A stretch of 64,000 bases of DNA from Sandaracinaceae bacterium (GCA_016712745.1 JADJQN010000004.1:62001-126000), one strand, 5' to 3'. Numbered from the stretch's first letter, positions 36,230 through 45,829 are shown. Notes: generated from the letters alone by a model not told the origin. Numbers and translations: made by a program.

Positions 36230-36817
36230 ATGCTACGTCCTGCCCCGCTGGATCCGGCACAAGAACTGACGCCCATCGAGAGGGTGGGCCGATATCTTTT
36301 GGTCGCGCGCCTTGTCCTGGTCGTGATGATGTTCAGCGTGATGCTAAGCCCATGGCATCGCGTATTTCGCCAAGACGTTCCGTGCGGCGCGCAAGCGCAA
36401 ACTGCGGAAGTTGGCGTGGAGCCCGAGTTTATTACGGCGTGCAGCGGTGTCGTCCATCCGGATGGCCGCGCGTGGATGACTCCGTGCCTCTTGATCCTAT
36501 TCTTCGGCCTTTCGATCGCGGCGTTTCGTGATCAGAGCCGCGCAGCATCCATTTTCTTTGCGCTGGTCACTTTCGGCGTGGTCCTGGCGTTACACATCCC
36601 AATCACAGCCAATCTCCTTGCGCATACGCGAGAAGCAAATGTGGGTGAGCCGTCGTGCCACGTCTACAGTACCGTCGTGCGGTGGCCACAGCGCGCGTTC
36701 TACTATTTCTTCCTGGTTGCTGTGGGCGGAAGCGTGCTCGAGATCCTCACGCAGTTTGGTCTGACGATTCGCGATTGGATTGAAGACCGGCGCGCAGCAA
36801 AGGCCGAAGCGCGCTGA
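36230..36817 (+). CDS. Membrane protein of unknown function
   Basis: A 195-residue protein with about four helices: LLVARLVLVVMMFSVML, WMTPCLLILFFGLSIAAF, ASIFFALVTFGVVLALHIP and AFYYFFLVAVGGSVLEIL. A Cys-containing periplasmic loop (CGAQAQ..ACSG) follows helix one. The basic C-terminus (RDWIEDRRAAKAEAR) is cytoplasmic. No family recognised. It ends 5 bp from the convergent MFS gene. Confidence 0.7.
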   Translation: MLRPAPLDPAQELTPIERVGRYLLVARLVLVVMMFSVMLSPWHRVFRQDVPCGAQAQTAEVGVEPEFITACSGVVHPDGRAWMTPCLLILFFGLSIAAFRDQSRAASIFFALVTFGVVLALHIPITANLLAHTREANVGEPSCHVYSTVVRWPQRAFYYFFLVAVGGSVLEILTQFGLTIRDWIEDRRAAKAEAR

Positions 36818-36822
36818 GTCGT

Positions 36823-38019
36823 TTACACGCTGCGCGAACTGCGGCTTATGGCGTATTGGTAGATAGCAACGCCCGTGAGCGATGTGACGAGAAAGATTCT
36901 CGCCACCGCGGAGCTTGCGTCGGTCTTTTGCAATCCAAACATCGCCGACGCTAGCGCGCCGATACCCATTTGAAGAGTGCCCAGCAATGCCGACGCGCTA
37001 CCCGCATTCTTTGCAAAGCCTGCCAGCGCTACCGCCGCCGCGTTCGGGTACGTGAGTCCGATACATGAGATATAGGCGAACAAGATCACCAGATGCGCAG
37101 TCAGGTTGTAGGCGTGAAACGCGCAGCCAACCGTAAACACGATCGCAACAATTGCCTGCAAACGAAGGGCTGTTTTGAAGATCTGCTGGGAGCTGAACCT
37201 CTTCATGAGCAAGATGTTGATCTGCCCGCCGCCAATCATGCCGACCGATAGACCCGCAAAGATCAAACCGAATTCGCGCTCGGTGAGATGAAAGCGGTCA
37301 AAGAAGATCGAGGGTGCGCCAGCGAGGTAAGTGAAAAGCCCCGCGAATGAGAAAGCACCCGTCACAGCAAATGCGAAGAATGTTCGATCGCGAGCGATGG
37401 ATGCGAACGTCTGCAGAATGATCTTCGGATGGAGCGAGACGCTCGGGTCTGGCGCGTGCCCCTCAGGCAGAAAGAAAAAGACGCCCAAGAAGATGAGAGT
37501 GACGATCACGATGAGCGTGATGAAGAGTGCCTGCCATCCCCACTCGGACGCGATCCAACCGCCTACGCTTGGCGCAAAGAGCGGCGAGACGCTCAAGATC
37601 AGCATCAAACGCGAGAAAACTTTGGCTCCATCGGCCGGCGAAAAGAAATCCCGCACCATCGCGGTCGATGCAACCGATGCCGCACATCCGCCGAGTGCTT
37701 GAAGAAAGCGCACCGCGATAAAGCCCTCGATGCTCGTCGCGACAATGCACGCTGCAGTCGAGAGCAGATAGAGCGCGATTCCAAAGTACAAAGGACGCTT
37801 GCGCCCGAAGCGATCGAGAAGAGGGCCGTAGAAGACCTGGCCTAGCGCGAGCCCGATGAAATAGCTCGAGAGCGAAAGTGAAACGCGCGCCGTCGTCGTA
37901 TCGAAGTGCTCTGCAATCTGCGCGAATGCGGGCAAATACAAATCGATCGAGAAGGGACTAATCGTCGTAAGCGTCCCCAGAATCAGCGTGATCGAAAGGT
38001 TACGTGCTCGAGACTGCAT
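36823..38019 (-). CDS. Bcr/CflA-type MFS drug efflux transporter
   Basis: A 398-residue MFS protein of twelve helices. The start ISPFSIDLYLPAFAQIAEHF matches the Bcr/CflA subfamily, followed by GLALGQVFYGPLLDRFGRKRPL (motif A). FLQALGGCAASVASTAMVRDFF and QALFITLIVIVTLIF are consistent. It would export drugs or small molecules by proton antiport; the substrate is undefined. No regulator gene is adjacent. Confidence 0.9.
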   Translation of the reverse strand: MQSRARNLSITLILGTLTTISPFSIDLYLPAFAQIAEHFDTTTARVSLSLSSYFIGLALGQVFYGPLLDRFGRKRPLYFGIALYLLSTAACIVATSIEGFIAVRFLQALGGCAASVASTAMVRDFFSPADGAKVFSRLMLILSVSPLFAPSVGGWIASEWGWQALFITLIVIVTLIFLGVFFFLPEGHAPDPSVSLHPKIILQTFASIARDRTFFAFAVTGAFSFAGLFTYLAGAPSIFFDRFHLTEREFGLIFAGLSVGMIGGGQINILLMKRFSSQQIFKTALRLQAIVAIVFTVGCAFHAYNLTAHLVILFAYISCIGLTYPNAAAVALAGFAKNAGSASALLGTLQMGIGALASAMFGLQKTDASSAVARIFLVTSLTGVAIYQYAISRSSRSV

Positions 38020-38109
38020 CGCGGGGCGCGCACGTTATCACTCGGCTTCTAGCGCGGCTCAACTTTCCACCTCTTGTCGATCCGCCTTCGCGCGCGTAGT
38101 ACCTGTCCC

Positions 38110-38505
38110 ATGCAGAGCATCATCGAAGCATTTCGGCTGGGCGGCTACGGGATGTACCTTCTCGCGCTCTTGGCCGTATTCACCTATGCGCTAAGCATCG
38201 GCGCATTGATCATGAGCATGCGCAGCAACGCCAAGTCGGCCAAGCTCGCCACCATCTCGCTTGGCCTCGATGTACTCGTCACACTCATCGGCGCAGCGCT
38301 GTACTTTCAAGCGATGAGCATGGTCACCAACGCCGTCACGCACGCCGGCGCCGTTGATCGCCCCGCCTTGCTCGCGCAAGGACGCTACGAAGCTTCGATG
38401 TTGATCTACGGAACAGCCTTCACCGTCGCCCTTCCATTCATCCTCTCCGGCATCGCCCTCCTAATCGGCGCCTCCCGCGAAAATCGGGGACGATCGGTGA
38501 AATAG
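38110..38505 (+). CDS. Small membrane protein whose C-terminus comes from a repeat
   Basis: From ATG 38110 (131 residues) the protein has three hydrophobic segments, for example YLLALLAVFTYALSIGALIM and FTVALPFILSGIALLI. An ExbB/MotA-like fold is possible but not supported. The last codons (GRSVK-stop) lie inside a 34-bp sequence that recurs at 48298, so this CDS end was probably remodelled by a repeat. Function unknown. Confidence 0.65.
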   Translation: MQSIIEAFRLGGYGMYLLALLAVFTYALSIGALIMSMRSNAKSAKLATISLGLDVLVTLIGAALYFQAMSMVTNAVTHAGAVDRPALLAQGRYEASMLIYGTAFTVALPFILSGIALLIGASRENRGRSVK

Positions 38506-38519
38506 TGAAATAGCGTCGC
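38486..38519. repeat. 34-bp repeat, copy A (overlaps CDS end)
   Basis: This is an exact match to 48298-48331: GGGGACGATCGG, then TGAAATAG twice, then CGTCGC. Here it starts inside the coding region and contributes the last codons and the stop. It sits in a convergent gene gap. Confidence 0.85.
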
Positions 38520-38591
38520 GGCTTCCGGTGAAGGCTTGACGACGCACGCGGGCGTTCGGCGGCACGAAACCACCGAACACCCACAACGATT

Positions 38592-39995
38592 TCAACGAAC
38601 TGCGTGCGTCGGCCCGTCGCCGCTCCAGCCAACGTGGACGTGACCGGCTCCGTCGAGCGCGACGTTCGGGTGATGAAGCAAGTCGTCCATCGTGACTTGA
38701 ATCGTTTGCACTGACCACGCGCCGCTTGGTGTGCGCTCCATCAATCGCACGCCACCCACGCCGGTGCGCGGCGGGCTGGGATCGGGATCGTCGTCGAGCG
38801 CCTGAACGAATGCCGCGACGATATGGCCGCCTGCATTCACGAGCATCGCGGGAGTGTCCGTGGTGCGTCCGATTCGGTACGAGTCGGGAATGCTCGACGG
38901 CGCGACCTCCGTGGTCCATGTCTCACCGTCTCGAAACGCGTAGCGCATTGCTTCGTCGTCCGCGAGCATCATGTGTGGCCGACCGCTCGTGTCGACGGCA
39001 AGTGCGAGACCTACTCGCTGCGGTGCGTTTGCAATCAGCGCCGGCAGAGACACTTCAACAAAGCCAGAGCCTTCCTTGCGGAAGAGTTTGTTGAGCCAGT
39101 CAAAGGATCCGGGGACATACCCGCCTGCCGCCACATAGACCACGCCGGCTTGATTGAGTCCCAGCGCAGGGTGCGTGGACTCGTCACCTTCTGCAGTTGT
39201 GATCCGCGTCGTAGTCCAGGTGCTTCCCACACGCTGTGCGTACACTGCGCCGTGCATATCGGCGACGACATGGATGTTGCCTGCCGCGTCGCGCTGCGCA
39301 TCGATTGCGCGCGTTTCGCCAGCGCTGCCGATGGAGGAGCCGTCTCCGCAATCAAAGGGTTGGCGAGTGACTTCGGTGATCTCCCATGAGTCGCCAGCGC
39401 GTGTTGCCGCATTGAGGCGACAACGAAAGCCATCCCATCCGGGACCGTTTGCAACATAGAGTACGATTGGCTGCTCGGCCGCATCCAGCACGACCGTGGC
39501 GTAGCGGAAGTAGTAGTCATCGCCCTCCGTCCCCGATGGTGCCGGAAGCTCGTGAAGGGTCCACGTGCCGCTTGAGAACGTGTTGAAGTGCACACTTTCT
39601 TCAATTCCGAGTGCGAGGTAAGCGAAGAAGGCAGTGCCAGCCGAATCGACGGCCATGGACATCTGCTTTTCGTAATAATGAAAGCCACGATCGTTATCGC
39701 TCGTGGTCACTGTGAAATCGCCGGTGGTTACGACGTGAGCATCCACCGCGCCAGCATCCACCAGCGGAACGGACGAGTCAGCGGACACTCCACCATCGGG
39801 GAGCGAGCCCGCGTCAACGCCGGGCAGCGCGGCGTCCATTTCTGCGACACCAGAGTCCATCTCTGCGACACCTGAGTCGAGCAACGGCGTGCCGCCATCG
39901 TCCGTGCTTGAGGTGCCAACATCCGGCGCGCAATCCCACGCCGGCAAAAGTGTGATGCTCACTGCGAGTACAGCCAAAGTTCGAATGTCCACCAT
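38592..39995 (-). CDS. Secreted protein with BNR/beta-propeller-like repeats
   Basis: ATG 39995 has a GGAG site 8-9 bp upstream. The N-terminus (LAVLAVSITLLPAW) looks like a signal peptide, with Cys after AWD possibly a lipidated residue though the lipobox is weak. A DAG-type linker (SGVAEMDSGVAEMD) precedes ~370 residues in which segments such as GSVDAQRDAAGNIHVVADM and LALDGAGHVHVGWSGDG repeat a VD-aaG-Hv pattern, as in beta-propellers. Surface or extracellular role inferred. It is downstream of the sigma-factor operon genes. Confidence 0.7.
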   Translation of the reverse strand: MVDIRTLAVLAVSITLLPAWDCAPDVGTSSTDDGGTPLLDSGVAEMDSGVAEMDAALPGVDAGSLPDGGVSADSSVPLVDAGAVDAHVVTTGDFTVTTSDNDRGFHYYEKQMSMAVDSAGTAFFAYLALGIEESVHFNTFSSGTWTLHELPAPSGTEGDDYYFRYATVVLDAAEQPIVLYVANGPGWDGFRCRLNAATRAGDSWEITEVTRQPFDCGDGSSIGSAGETRAIDAQRDAAGNIHVVADMHGAVYAQRVGSTWTTTRITTAEGDESTHPALGLNQAGVVYVAAGGYVPGSFDWLNKLFRKEGSGFVEVSLPALIANAPQRVGLALAVDTSGRPHMMLADDEAMRYAFRDGETWTTEVAPSSIPDSYRIGRTTDTPAMLVNAGGHIVAAFVQALDDDPDPSPPRTGVGGVRLMERTPSGAWSVQTIQVTMDDLLHHPNVALDGAGHVHVGWSGDGPTHAVR

Positions 39996-40045
39996 GTAGT
40001 TTCTCTCCTGTCTTGCAGGAGATTGAATTCGCGTGGCGCTTTCCG

Positions 40046-40768
40046 TCACTCACCGCTCGCGATTGCGTGCCGATTAAGAGCGACCCGCAAGACATCCGTG
40101 AAGACGCTCCGCGGAAATCTATCTTCAAAGCTACGCAGCGCCCGCTCGCCTGCTTCTGCGCCGCGTTCGATCGTCACCCAATGAACGCGAAGTGCTTCGC
40201 GCTCCTCACGCAGCTCGCCTCGCGGGAAACGACGCGCGTGATCATCGAGGGCCGCAGCAGCAGACGTTGCGTCGGCGCGCCCAAGAGCACTGCGGGCACG
40301 CATCAAGAGTTCGCGCTCTTCACGAAGAGAGCTTCTCATCGCGGTCTCGGACGGTTCGCGAGGCGCGCGATTGATTGTGCGCGAAGGCGTCGGGGCGTGC
40401 TTTTGGTTCAGCTGCGGCTCAACTGCGCGAGGTGCGAGCTCTTCCGCGCGGGTCTCAGAGATTTGCGCTTCCGTAGTTGCGCGCGGCTGCTTGGCGAATG
40501 CTCGATGTGTCGGATGCGATTCGTGCGTTGCAACTTTCCCAATGAGCAACGCGATCAAAAGCGCCACGCCGCCGATGGCTGCAACGCTCGACGACACCGC
40601 CGCTCTTGGTGTTGCACTTCCGCTGGTGCTCGCGATATCGGGCGACAGGTTTTGTCCGAGCGACGCCGCGAGCCTCTTTGAGATGCGTGCTCTCGCAGCA
40701 GCGGAGGGTTTGTCCGCGTTTTTCGCCAGCGCCACGTAGCGCTCCGCCTGTTCGCGCATGCGGCTCAC
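40046..40768 (-). CDS. Anti-sigma-like membrane protein with TPR-like domain
   Basis: GTG 40768 overlaps the sigma gene stop (GTGA), giving 240 residues. N-terminal ~60 residues are cytoplasmic; one helix follows (VSSSVAAIGGVALLIALLIG). The periplasmic part has a charged linker and a TPR-like helical end (LRRFPRGELREEREALRVH-like). The position right after the ECF sigma gene suggests an anti-sigma or sensory role, but no zinc-binding anti-sigma motif is present. Its target is inferred from coupling only. Confidence 0.7.
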   Translation of the reverse strand: MSRMREQAERYVALAKNADKPSAAARARISKRLAASLGQNLSPDIASTSGSATPRAAVSSSVAAIGGVALLIALLIGKVATHESHPTHRAFAKQPRATTEAQISETRAEELAPRAVEPQLNQKHAPTPSRTINRAPREPSETAMRSSLREERELLMRARSALGRADATSAAAALDDHARRFPRGELREEREALRVHWVTIERGAEAGERALRSFEDRFPRSVFTDVLRVALNRHAIASGE

Positions 40769-41346
40769 GGATTCACCTCGACGCCGACAATCTCGTGCAG
40801 AGCGTTCGCAAACGCGACGCGTGCAAGACGCAAGCGTGAATAGAGCGTGTTGAGCGGCACCCCCGCGAGCTCGACTAGATCCGCGATGGAGACGTCGCAC
40901 AACTCATGCGCGACGAAGACAAACTGCTGCTCGCTCGGCAGGCGCGCGACGGCGGCGTTCACTTTGACGCGTGCTTCACTCGCCATGGCAATCTGCTCCG
41001 GCGTGTGTTCGCTCGAAACGAACTCGTGGTCCTCGCGGTTCACCTCAAAACGGTTACGCCCGCTTCGCCTCTCTTCAGAGACGACGCGAAACGCAATACC
41101 AAAGAGCCATGGCCGCATGGGTCGAGCATGATCAAACGTGCCCAGTGAGCCGTGAACACGCAGAAAGACATCGTGCACGAGATCTTCCTGATCGCGCGCT
41201 CGGGCCCCCAATCGACGAACCGTCTCCCACACGTAGTCGAACTCCCTTGAGTAGATTTGCGCGAACTCATCGACCTTTTCATGTGTCGACTCGTTCGTAC
41301 TCTCCCGCACCCACAGGGATTGAATTGAGCCCGCCATTTCCGTCAC
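40765..41346 (-). CDS. ECF-type RNA polymerase sigma factor
   Basis: A ~193-residue sigma-70 protein of ECF type. Region 2 is DEFAQIYSREFDYVWETVRR and DLVHDVFLRVHGSLG; region 4 is LPSEQQFVFVAHELCDVSIA with LVELAGVPLNTLYSRLRLAR. The start is GTG 41346 overlapping the stop of the upstream gene; ATG 41337 is possible. It redirects RNA polymerase to a specific regulon. Its own operon with the membrane TPR protein and the propeller lipoprotein suggests envelope stress or surface regulation (inference). Confidence 0.9.
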   Translation of the reverse strand: MTEMAGSIQSLWVRESTNESTHEKVDEFAQIYSREFDYVWETVRRLGARARDQEDLVHDVFLRVHGSLGTFDHARPMRPWLFGIAFRVVSEERRSGRNRFEVNREDHEFVSSEHTPEQIAMASEARVKVNAAVARLPSEQQFVFVAHELCDVSIADLVELAGVPLNTLYSRLRLARVAFANALHEIVGVEVNP

Positions 41347-42053
41347 TCACCACCGAAAATAGCCGCGACGCTTAATGACGCGGTCACAGGCGTTGTTCGA
41401 AACGCCGCGACCCCATCTACCTCAAACGTTGCCCGCCATAACGCGACGCTCACCCCAAGACGCGGAACCAAACTCAGTCCGTCCGAGATACGAAAGGCGC
41501 GCGCGTACGAGATCGACGGCAGCAGCATCGGCACAACTTCCGTAGAGGGATCGGCATAACCGCGTCCCGACCCCCACACGGCTGCAAACTCGGCGCCTGC
41601 GCATATCGAACCGAATGCGCGGTCATGACACAGCGCGAGCTCGAGGCCCGCGAGCGCCACCGCCACGCTTCCCCCGCCGAAACGTTCTTCACTCGGGAGC
41701 GATACACGCACCACCGAGTGGACAGACCAACGCGAACTGCCTATCGCGCCACGGAGCTCTGCAAATGCACCAATGCCGGGAACAACACCGACGAGTGCGC
41801 CTACGCCGATGCCGCCTCGTCGCAGGTTCCAGCGAGCCGCGTCATCGCGTGACGGCTCCCACCGCGTGACCTCCACGCTGACAGATTGCGCTTCGACCGC
41901 GGTAACTGATGCGACTGCAACATTTTCAACTGGCGCCGCTTCCGCAGCGACGACGCTGGTATCGCGCAGCGCGACCATTGGATCGATTGCAATCGCCACT
42001 TGCAACGCGAGCGTTTCAAGCAGCTCCGCGCAATCATCGTTCGAAGCGCGGAT
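41343..42053 (-). CDS. C-terminal part of TAG-split surface/periplasmic protein
   Basis: This frame is the direct continuation of 42054-42386 after an in-frame TAG. Reading resumes IRASNDDCAELLETLALQVAIAIDP, a pattern matching the second half of a periplasmic/OMP-like family in myxobacteria as I recall it. A Gly-rich beta-type C-terminus follows (GGIGVGALVGVVPGIGAFAELRGAIG, SLSVAAIFGGE). No start codon lies between the TAG and 42005, where a TTG exists, so this may be untranslated. Its stop overlaps the sigma factor start. It is most probably a pseudogene half. Confidence 0.6.
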   Translation of the reverse strand: MRASNDDCAELLETLALQVAIAIDPMVALRDTSVVAAEAAPVENVAVASVTAVEAQSVSVEVTRWEPSRDDAARWNLRRGGIGVGALVGVVPGIGAFAELRGAIGSSRWSVHSVVRVSLPSEERFGGGSVAVALAGLELALCHDRAFGSICAGAEFAAVWGSGRGYADPSTEVVPMLLPSISYARAFRISDGLSLVPRLGVSVALWRATFEVDGVAAFRTTPVTASLSVAAIFGGE

Positions 42054-42386
42054 CTACCGTACGACGGGCGCATCTAAGTTCTGCGAGACCGTGAGAGTTC
42101 CCTGCAGCACCGCGGGCGTTGGCTGCCCAATCAGGACTTCAACGTGCGGCGACGCATGAGCATCGTAGCGATCAGGTCCACTGCCCAGCATCTGCGCAAC
42201 ACGCTGCTGAAATCCCGCACCATTGCCGCAGCCAATCACATCACTTCGAAACAGCACGCCCGCATCATCGCTGTGTTGAGCACGCGCCCTCGCCGCGCCG
42301 CACCCTAGCGACACCCCACCAATCACTGCTATCACCCACGCGCACCGCACACGTGGGGAGTTGTCGCAGTGAACGATGGCATTCAC
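42054..42386 (-). CDS. N-terminal part of TAG-split surface/periplasmic protein
   Basis: Frame opens with an alternative start (GTG 42386; GTG 42350 gives a better signal, AWVIAVIGGVSLGCGAARARA). Mature sequence DVIGCGNGAGFQQRVAQMLG and VEVLIGQPTPAVLQGTL precede a TAG at 42054-42056. The same reading frame is open on the other side for 237 codons. The codon replaced may be Gln or Trp. It is the first gene of the sigma-factor operon. Confidence that this is one broken gene is moderate. Confidence 0.6.
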   Translation of the reverse strand: MNAIVHCDNSPRVRCAWVIAVIGGVSLGCGAARARAQHSDDAGVLFRSDVIGCGNGAGFQQRVAQMLGSGPDRYDAHASPHVEVLIGQPTPAVLQGTLTVSQNLDAPVVR

Positions 42387-42508
42387 TTAAGAGGCAAGGC
42401 AGGCGCGCGAATGCCGGTTCCGCGTTCGACTCGACGCTTTCGCCCGCCCTCTTAAGGGACACGCGCGCGCGATCGCGCAGCCAAACAGAAATGCTAGGTT
42501 GCCAACAG

Positions 42509-42691
42509 ATGCCCCGAAGGTCCACCGCACTCATTGCGTCCGTCTGCGCGTACGTCGTGTTCGCGTTCGCATGCGAAGAGCCGCGTCATGTGGTAGCGGA
42601 GTTCGACTACTCAATCGCGCAGCTGCGCGAGCCGCGCGTCGTAGCTCATCCACGGGGGCCGGCGACCGGACTTACTAGCTCGCGGCAGTAG
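42509..42691 (+). CDS. Small lipoprotein-like peptide
   Basis: A 60-residue ORF from ATG 42509. LIASVCAYVVFAFAC resembles a lipoprotein signal with Cys at the end; the rest is polar (EFDYSIAQLREPRVVAH). It precedes the larger Cys-rich lipoprotein gene by 110 bp. It is short, so it could be spurious; the lipobox is the main support. Confidence 0.4.
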   Translation: MPRRSTALIASVCAYVVFAFACEEPRHVVAEFDYSIAQLREPRVVAHPRGPATGLTSSRQ

Positions 42692-42800
42692 TCCTGCATC
42701 CTAGTTTCTCCAAGTGGCGACTTTCGCCGTCACAAGTCGCGGCGGTTTCTTGGCGTGCTGCAATCGGTGGACTAAGTTGGCGGCTACTTCGGAGAGCCCC

Positions 42801-43946
42801 ATGCACAACTCGTCGCCAATATACTATTCCTCGCTTTGCCAAATCCTAGGCGCACTGCTCGTTCTTTCGGGATGCTCAAGCGAGTCGCCGCCGATGGCGA
42901 GCGGCAGTCCGGACGAATTTTACGCAGCATTGCTTAGCAAGCGATGCGAGCTCGCCTTCGCATGCACCAATCTCGGGTCGGAGGGAAGTGTGCTTCCGCA
43001 GGTCAGCGGATCACGAGCGGGGTGCGAGGAGCTCCTGGCCCAAACGGGCGGCTACGGCCCACGCGGCCTTCCCACTGCGAGCACTACAACCGGCCTCGCG
43101 TTCAACTCAGACAAGGCTCAAGCCTGTATCGACGCGATGACGTGCGGAACCGTGCTTGATAATCGGATGCCGGTCGCTTGCCGGGAAGTGTTCGACGGTG
43201 CGATTGCCGAACACGGCGATTGCGAGATCGACGCCGAGTGTCACGGCCCAAACATGTACTGCCGCGAGGCTACACCGGACGCGTGTGGCGGAACTTGCGA
43301 AGCGAGTTCCGTTGCGCTCGGAGAATCGTGCAGCGCTTCCGAGGAGTGCTTCGTATCGGACGAAAGATCCGAGGTCGTGTGCCACTTCGACTCGGACGGC
43401 GCAGCCTGCCGCACACCACAAGACGTAGTATCGATGGCGGGAGAGACCTGCGGCCGCACGCGCGTGGGAACGACGGTGACCGTTGCAAAGTGCGCGACAG
43501 GACTAGACTGCGTTTCGGCAATCGGGGGGACGGCTACCTGCGGCGGTGCCTTCGCGCCGAACGGTACGTGTTCGAACGACGCAGGATGCGCAGCCGATCT
43601 CATCTGCATCGGCGGCACCTGTATGGAGCGTGCGTTCGCAAACGCCGCGGGCGACGCGTGCGCAAGCGATGGCTCCGCACCCAACTGCAATCCTCTCTTC
43701 CGGCTGACGTGCGGCACCTCGGGCATGTGCGAGCCGATCGGCGGCACAGGCACAACGGGCGACGCGTGCACAAACAGTGAAGTGTTCTCCGTGCCGTGCG
43801 ACGCGCGGCACTTCTGTGACGCATCCGAGCACTGCATCCCGCGACACCCCGACGGCGCGGAGTGTGGGGGCGGCGCCCAATGCGAATCAGGTTCATGCAA
43901 CTACGACAGTTCGTCGGGACAGTCGACGTGTGGGCCGGGCTGCTAG
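42801..43946 (+). CDS. Cys-rich lipoprotein
   Basis: ATG 42801 has GGAG upstream and begins a strong lipoprotein signal (LGALLVLSGCSS). The ~360-residue mature part has over 30 Cys spread as small modules (CELAFACTNLG, CHGPNMYCREATPDACGG, CGGAQCESGSC-like), reminiscent of EGF or Dickkopf-like disulfide repeats. No enzymatic motif. Likely surface or secreted; it lies upstream of a protease gene with no other clear link. Confidence 0.8.
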   Translation: MHNSSPIYYSSLCQILGALLVLSGCSSESPPMASGSPDEFYAALLSKRCELAFACTNLGSEGSVLPQVSGSRAGCEELLAQTGGYGPRGLPTASTTTGLAFNSDKAQACIDAMTCGTVLDNRMPVACREVFDGAIAEHGDCEIDAECHGPNMYCREATPDACGGTCEASSVALGESCSASEECFVSDERSEVVCHFDSDGAACRTPQDVVSMAGETCGRTRVGTTVTVAKCATGLDCVSAIGGTATCGGAFAPNGTCSNDAGCAADLICIGGTCMERAFANAAGDACASDGSAPNCNPLFRLTCGTSGMCEPIGGTGTTGDACTNSEVFSVPCDARHFCDASEHCIPRHPDGAECGGGAQCESGSCNYDSSSGQSTCGPGC

Positions 43947-44070
43947 GGGGGGGCGACTGCAACGTCCGTTGTCCATGTGGATTGGGACCATCTTGAAAAT
44001 AGTGGGGTAGTCCCCTCGAAACGTCGGCTATCCTCGAACCCTACGCAGTCTGTCATCAAGGGAGCCGCGG

Positions 44071-45639
44071 ATGTGCAGTTTGAGATCCTCGCTGTTGATT
44101 GGTTGGGCGCTGTGCGTGTGTGCATGCAGCGTCGAGTCACCAGCGCCATTCACGCGCGCGGAAATCGTCTATGGACACGACGATCGACTCGAGGTGTTTG
44201 AGCATCCGGATGTTGAGCTTCGTAGGATTGCGGCACAGTCGATCGTCGCAATCATGTCTCCCGAAAAGATCACGGTTTCGGGCGCGTCGGTCAGTCTTCA
44301 GGGCTCGCCTCTTGGTGTCGATCGCGCGCTCTGTCCCGGCGAACGCTTTGCGGAGCAACCCACGGCCGCGGAATGCTCGGGTACATTGATCGACAATGAT
44401 CTCGTGCTCACGGCGGGGCATTGTTTCGACGATGATGGCCCTTGCTCGGAGACGCGCTTCGTCTTTGGCTATTACTACGACCGGCCCGGCGAATTGCATG
44501 CGATTCACACAGACGACGTGTACGCGTGCCGGCGAGTCGTCGTGCGACAGCTCATCGTCACGGACAGCGAGGTGCTCGACTACGCGGTAGCTCAGCTCGA
44601 CCGTCCGGTCAGCACAGGTCATGTTCCCGCCACCGTGTCCACGCGAACAGGCGCGATCGCCAATGGCGACGGAGTGGCTGTCGTTGGCTTCGGTTCTGGG
44701 CTCCCGGGCAAGATCGACAATGGCGCCACCGTTGTAAATACACGCGAGCGCGTCCTCGACTTTTTCCAAGCGACCCTCGACTCGTTCGGCGGCAACTCCG
44801 GATCCGGCGTCTTCGACGACTCGCACGAGGTGGTTGGAATTCTCGTTCGTGGCGGGGAAGACTATCAGTCGGTGGGCTCATGCAACGTGGTGAACGTCGT
44901 CTCGGAAGACACCCCGGTCGCAGAAAGCGTGAGCTACGTTGCCCGTCCGATCGCAGCGCTCTGCGACATGGGATGGCCGAGCCCTCGACTCTGCGCCACC
45001 GCCACGACATGCGGTGATGGATATTGCACTGGCGATGAAACGGCTACGTCGTGCGCTGCGGATTGCGACGAGAACCGGTGCGGCGACGAGGTTTGCTCCG
45101 TTGGTGAGGATGCGACAAGTTGCCCAGACGACTGCAGCGGCCCAGACCCGCAGGTCGTGCCCCCTGACTGGACCTGTCCACCTGGTTTCTGGTCGTCCCT
45201 CGATGGATGCGATTGTGAGTGCGGTCCGCGTGATCCGGATTGTGACGTGGTCGGCCAAATCGTGGCCCGCTGTGCTGAGAACGAGGTGTGCAATGCGGCG
45301 AGCGAGTGCGTGCCGGGCGTCGGTGGGATGGCAGGTGTGCCGGTCTCGTGGTCATGTCCGTCCTCGTTTTACAACGACAGCGACGGATGCGATTGCGAGT
45401 GCGGTGCAGTTGACCCGGACTGTTCAGACGCAAATCAAACACTGTTCAATTGCAACGCGGATGCTGTCTGTGGCTCGACGGGGCACTGCGAAATACCGGA
45501 AGCGGTGCCAGCACCCGCACCCGCGACTTGCGCGATCGCACTGCCCGGCAGCGGCAGAGGCAACGGCGCCGCGCGTGCCGTCCTACTCGTGCTCGTTGCT
45601 CTCGCGGGAATACGACGGCGCCACGAAACACGGCGCTGA
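44071..45639 (+). CDS. Trypsin/V8-like secreted protease with MYXO-CTERM-like tail
   Basis: ATG 44071 opens a lipoprotein-type signal (LLIGWALCVCAC). The ~300-residue protease has His in LTAGHCFDD, Asp in EVLDYAVAQL and Ser in GGNSGSGVFDD. The GNSGSG form resembles V8/glutamyl endopeptidases rather than the GDSGGP of the tandem pair at 9.8-13.5 kb. Cys-rich modules follow, with two copies of CDCECG-x-x-DPDC spaced by ~80 residues. The tail has Cys, a hydrophobic helix (AVLLVLVALAGI) and RRRHETRR. It is predicted to act at the cell surface; substrates unknown. Confidence 0.88.
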   Translation: MCSLRSSLLIGWALCVCACSVESPAPFTRAEIVYGHDDRLEVFEHPDVELRRIAAQSIVAIMSPEKITVSGASVSLQGSPLGVDRALCPGERFAEQPTAAECSGTLIDNDLVLTAGHCFDDDGPCSETRFVFGYYYDRPGELHAIHTDDVYACRRVVVRQLIVTDSEVLDYAVAQLDRPVSTGHVPATVSTRTGAIANGDGVAVVGFGSGLPGKIDNGATVVNTRERVLDFFQATLDSFGGNSGSGVFDDSHEVVGILVRGGEDYQSVGSCNVVNVVSEDTPVAESVSYVARPIAALCDMGWPSPRLCATATTCGDGYCTGDETATSCAADCDENRCGDEVCSVGEDATSCPDDCSGPDPQVVPPDWTCPPGFWSSLDGCDCECGPRDPDCDVVGQIVARCAENEVCNAASECVPGVGGMAGVPVSWSCPSSFYNDSDGCDCECGAVDPDCSDANQTLFNCNADAVCGSTGHCEIPEAVPAPAPATCAIALPGSGRGNGAARAVLLVLVALAGIRRRHETRR

Positions 45640-45829
45640 AGGAGCAACGCGCTCCGAACCGCTCGACATCAAATATGAAATCGGACGCCGCGCTGGACTT
45701 CGCATTTGGGAGAATGTGTAGACGCGCCAGCTGAGCTTCACCCCCGCCACGAACTGCCTGTGCCGAGCCATGGCGGTTTGGGTGACGCTGCGAGTTGCGG
45801 AAGCGCCGCGCCGCCCGACGCGCGCGAAC

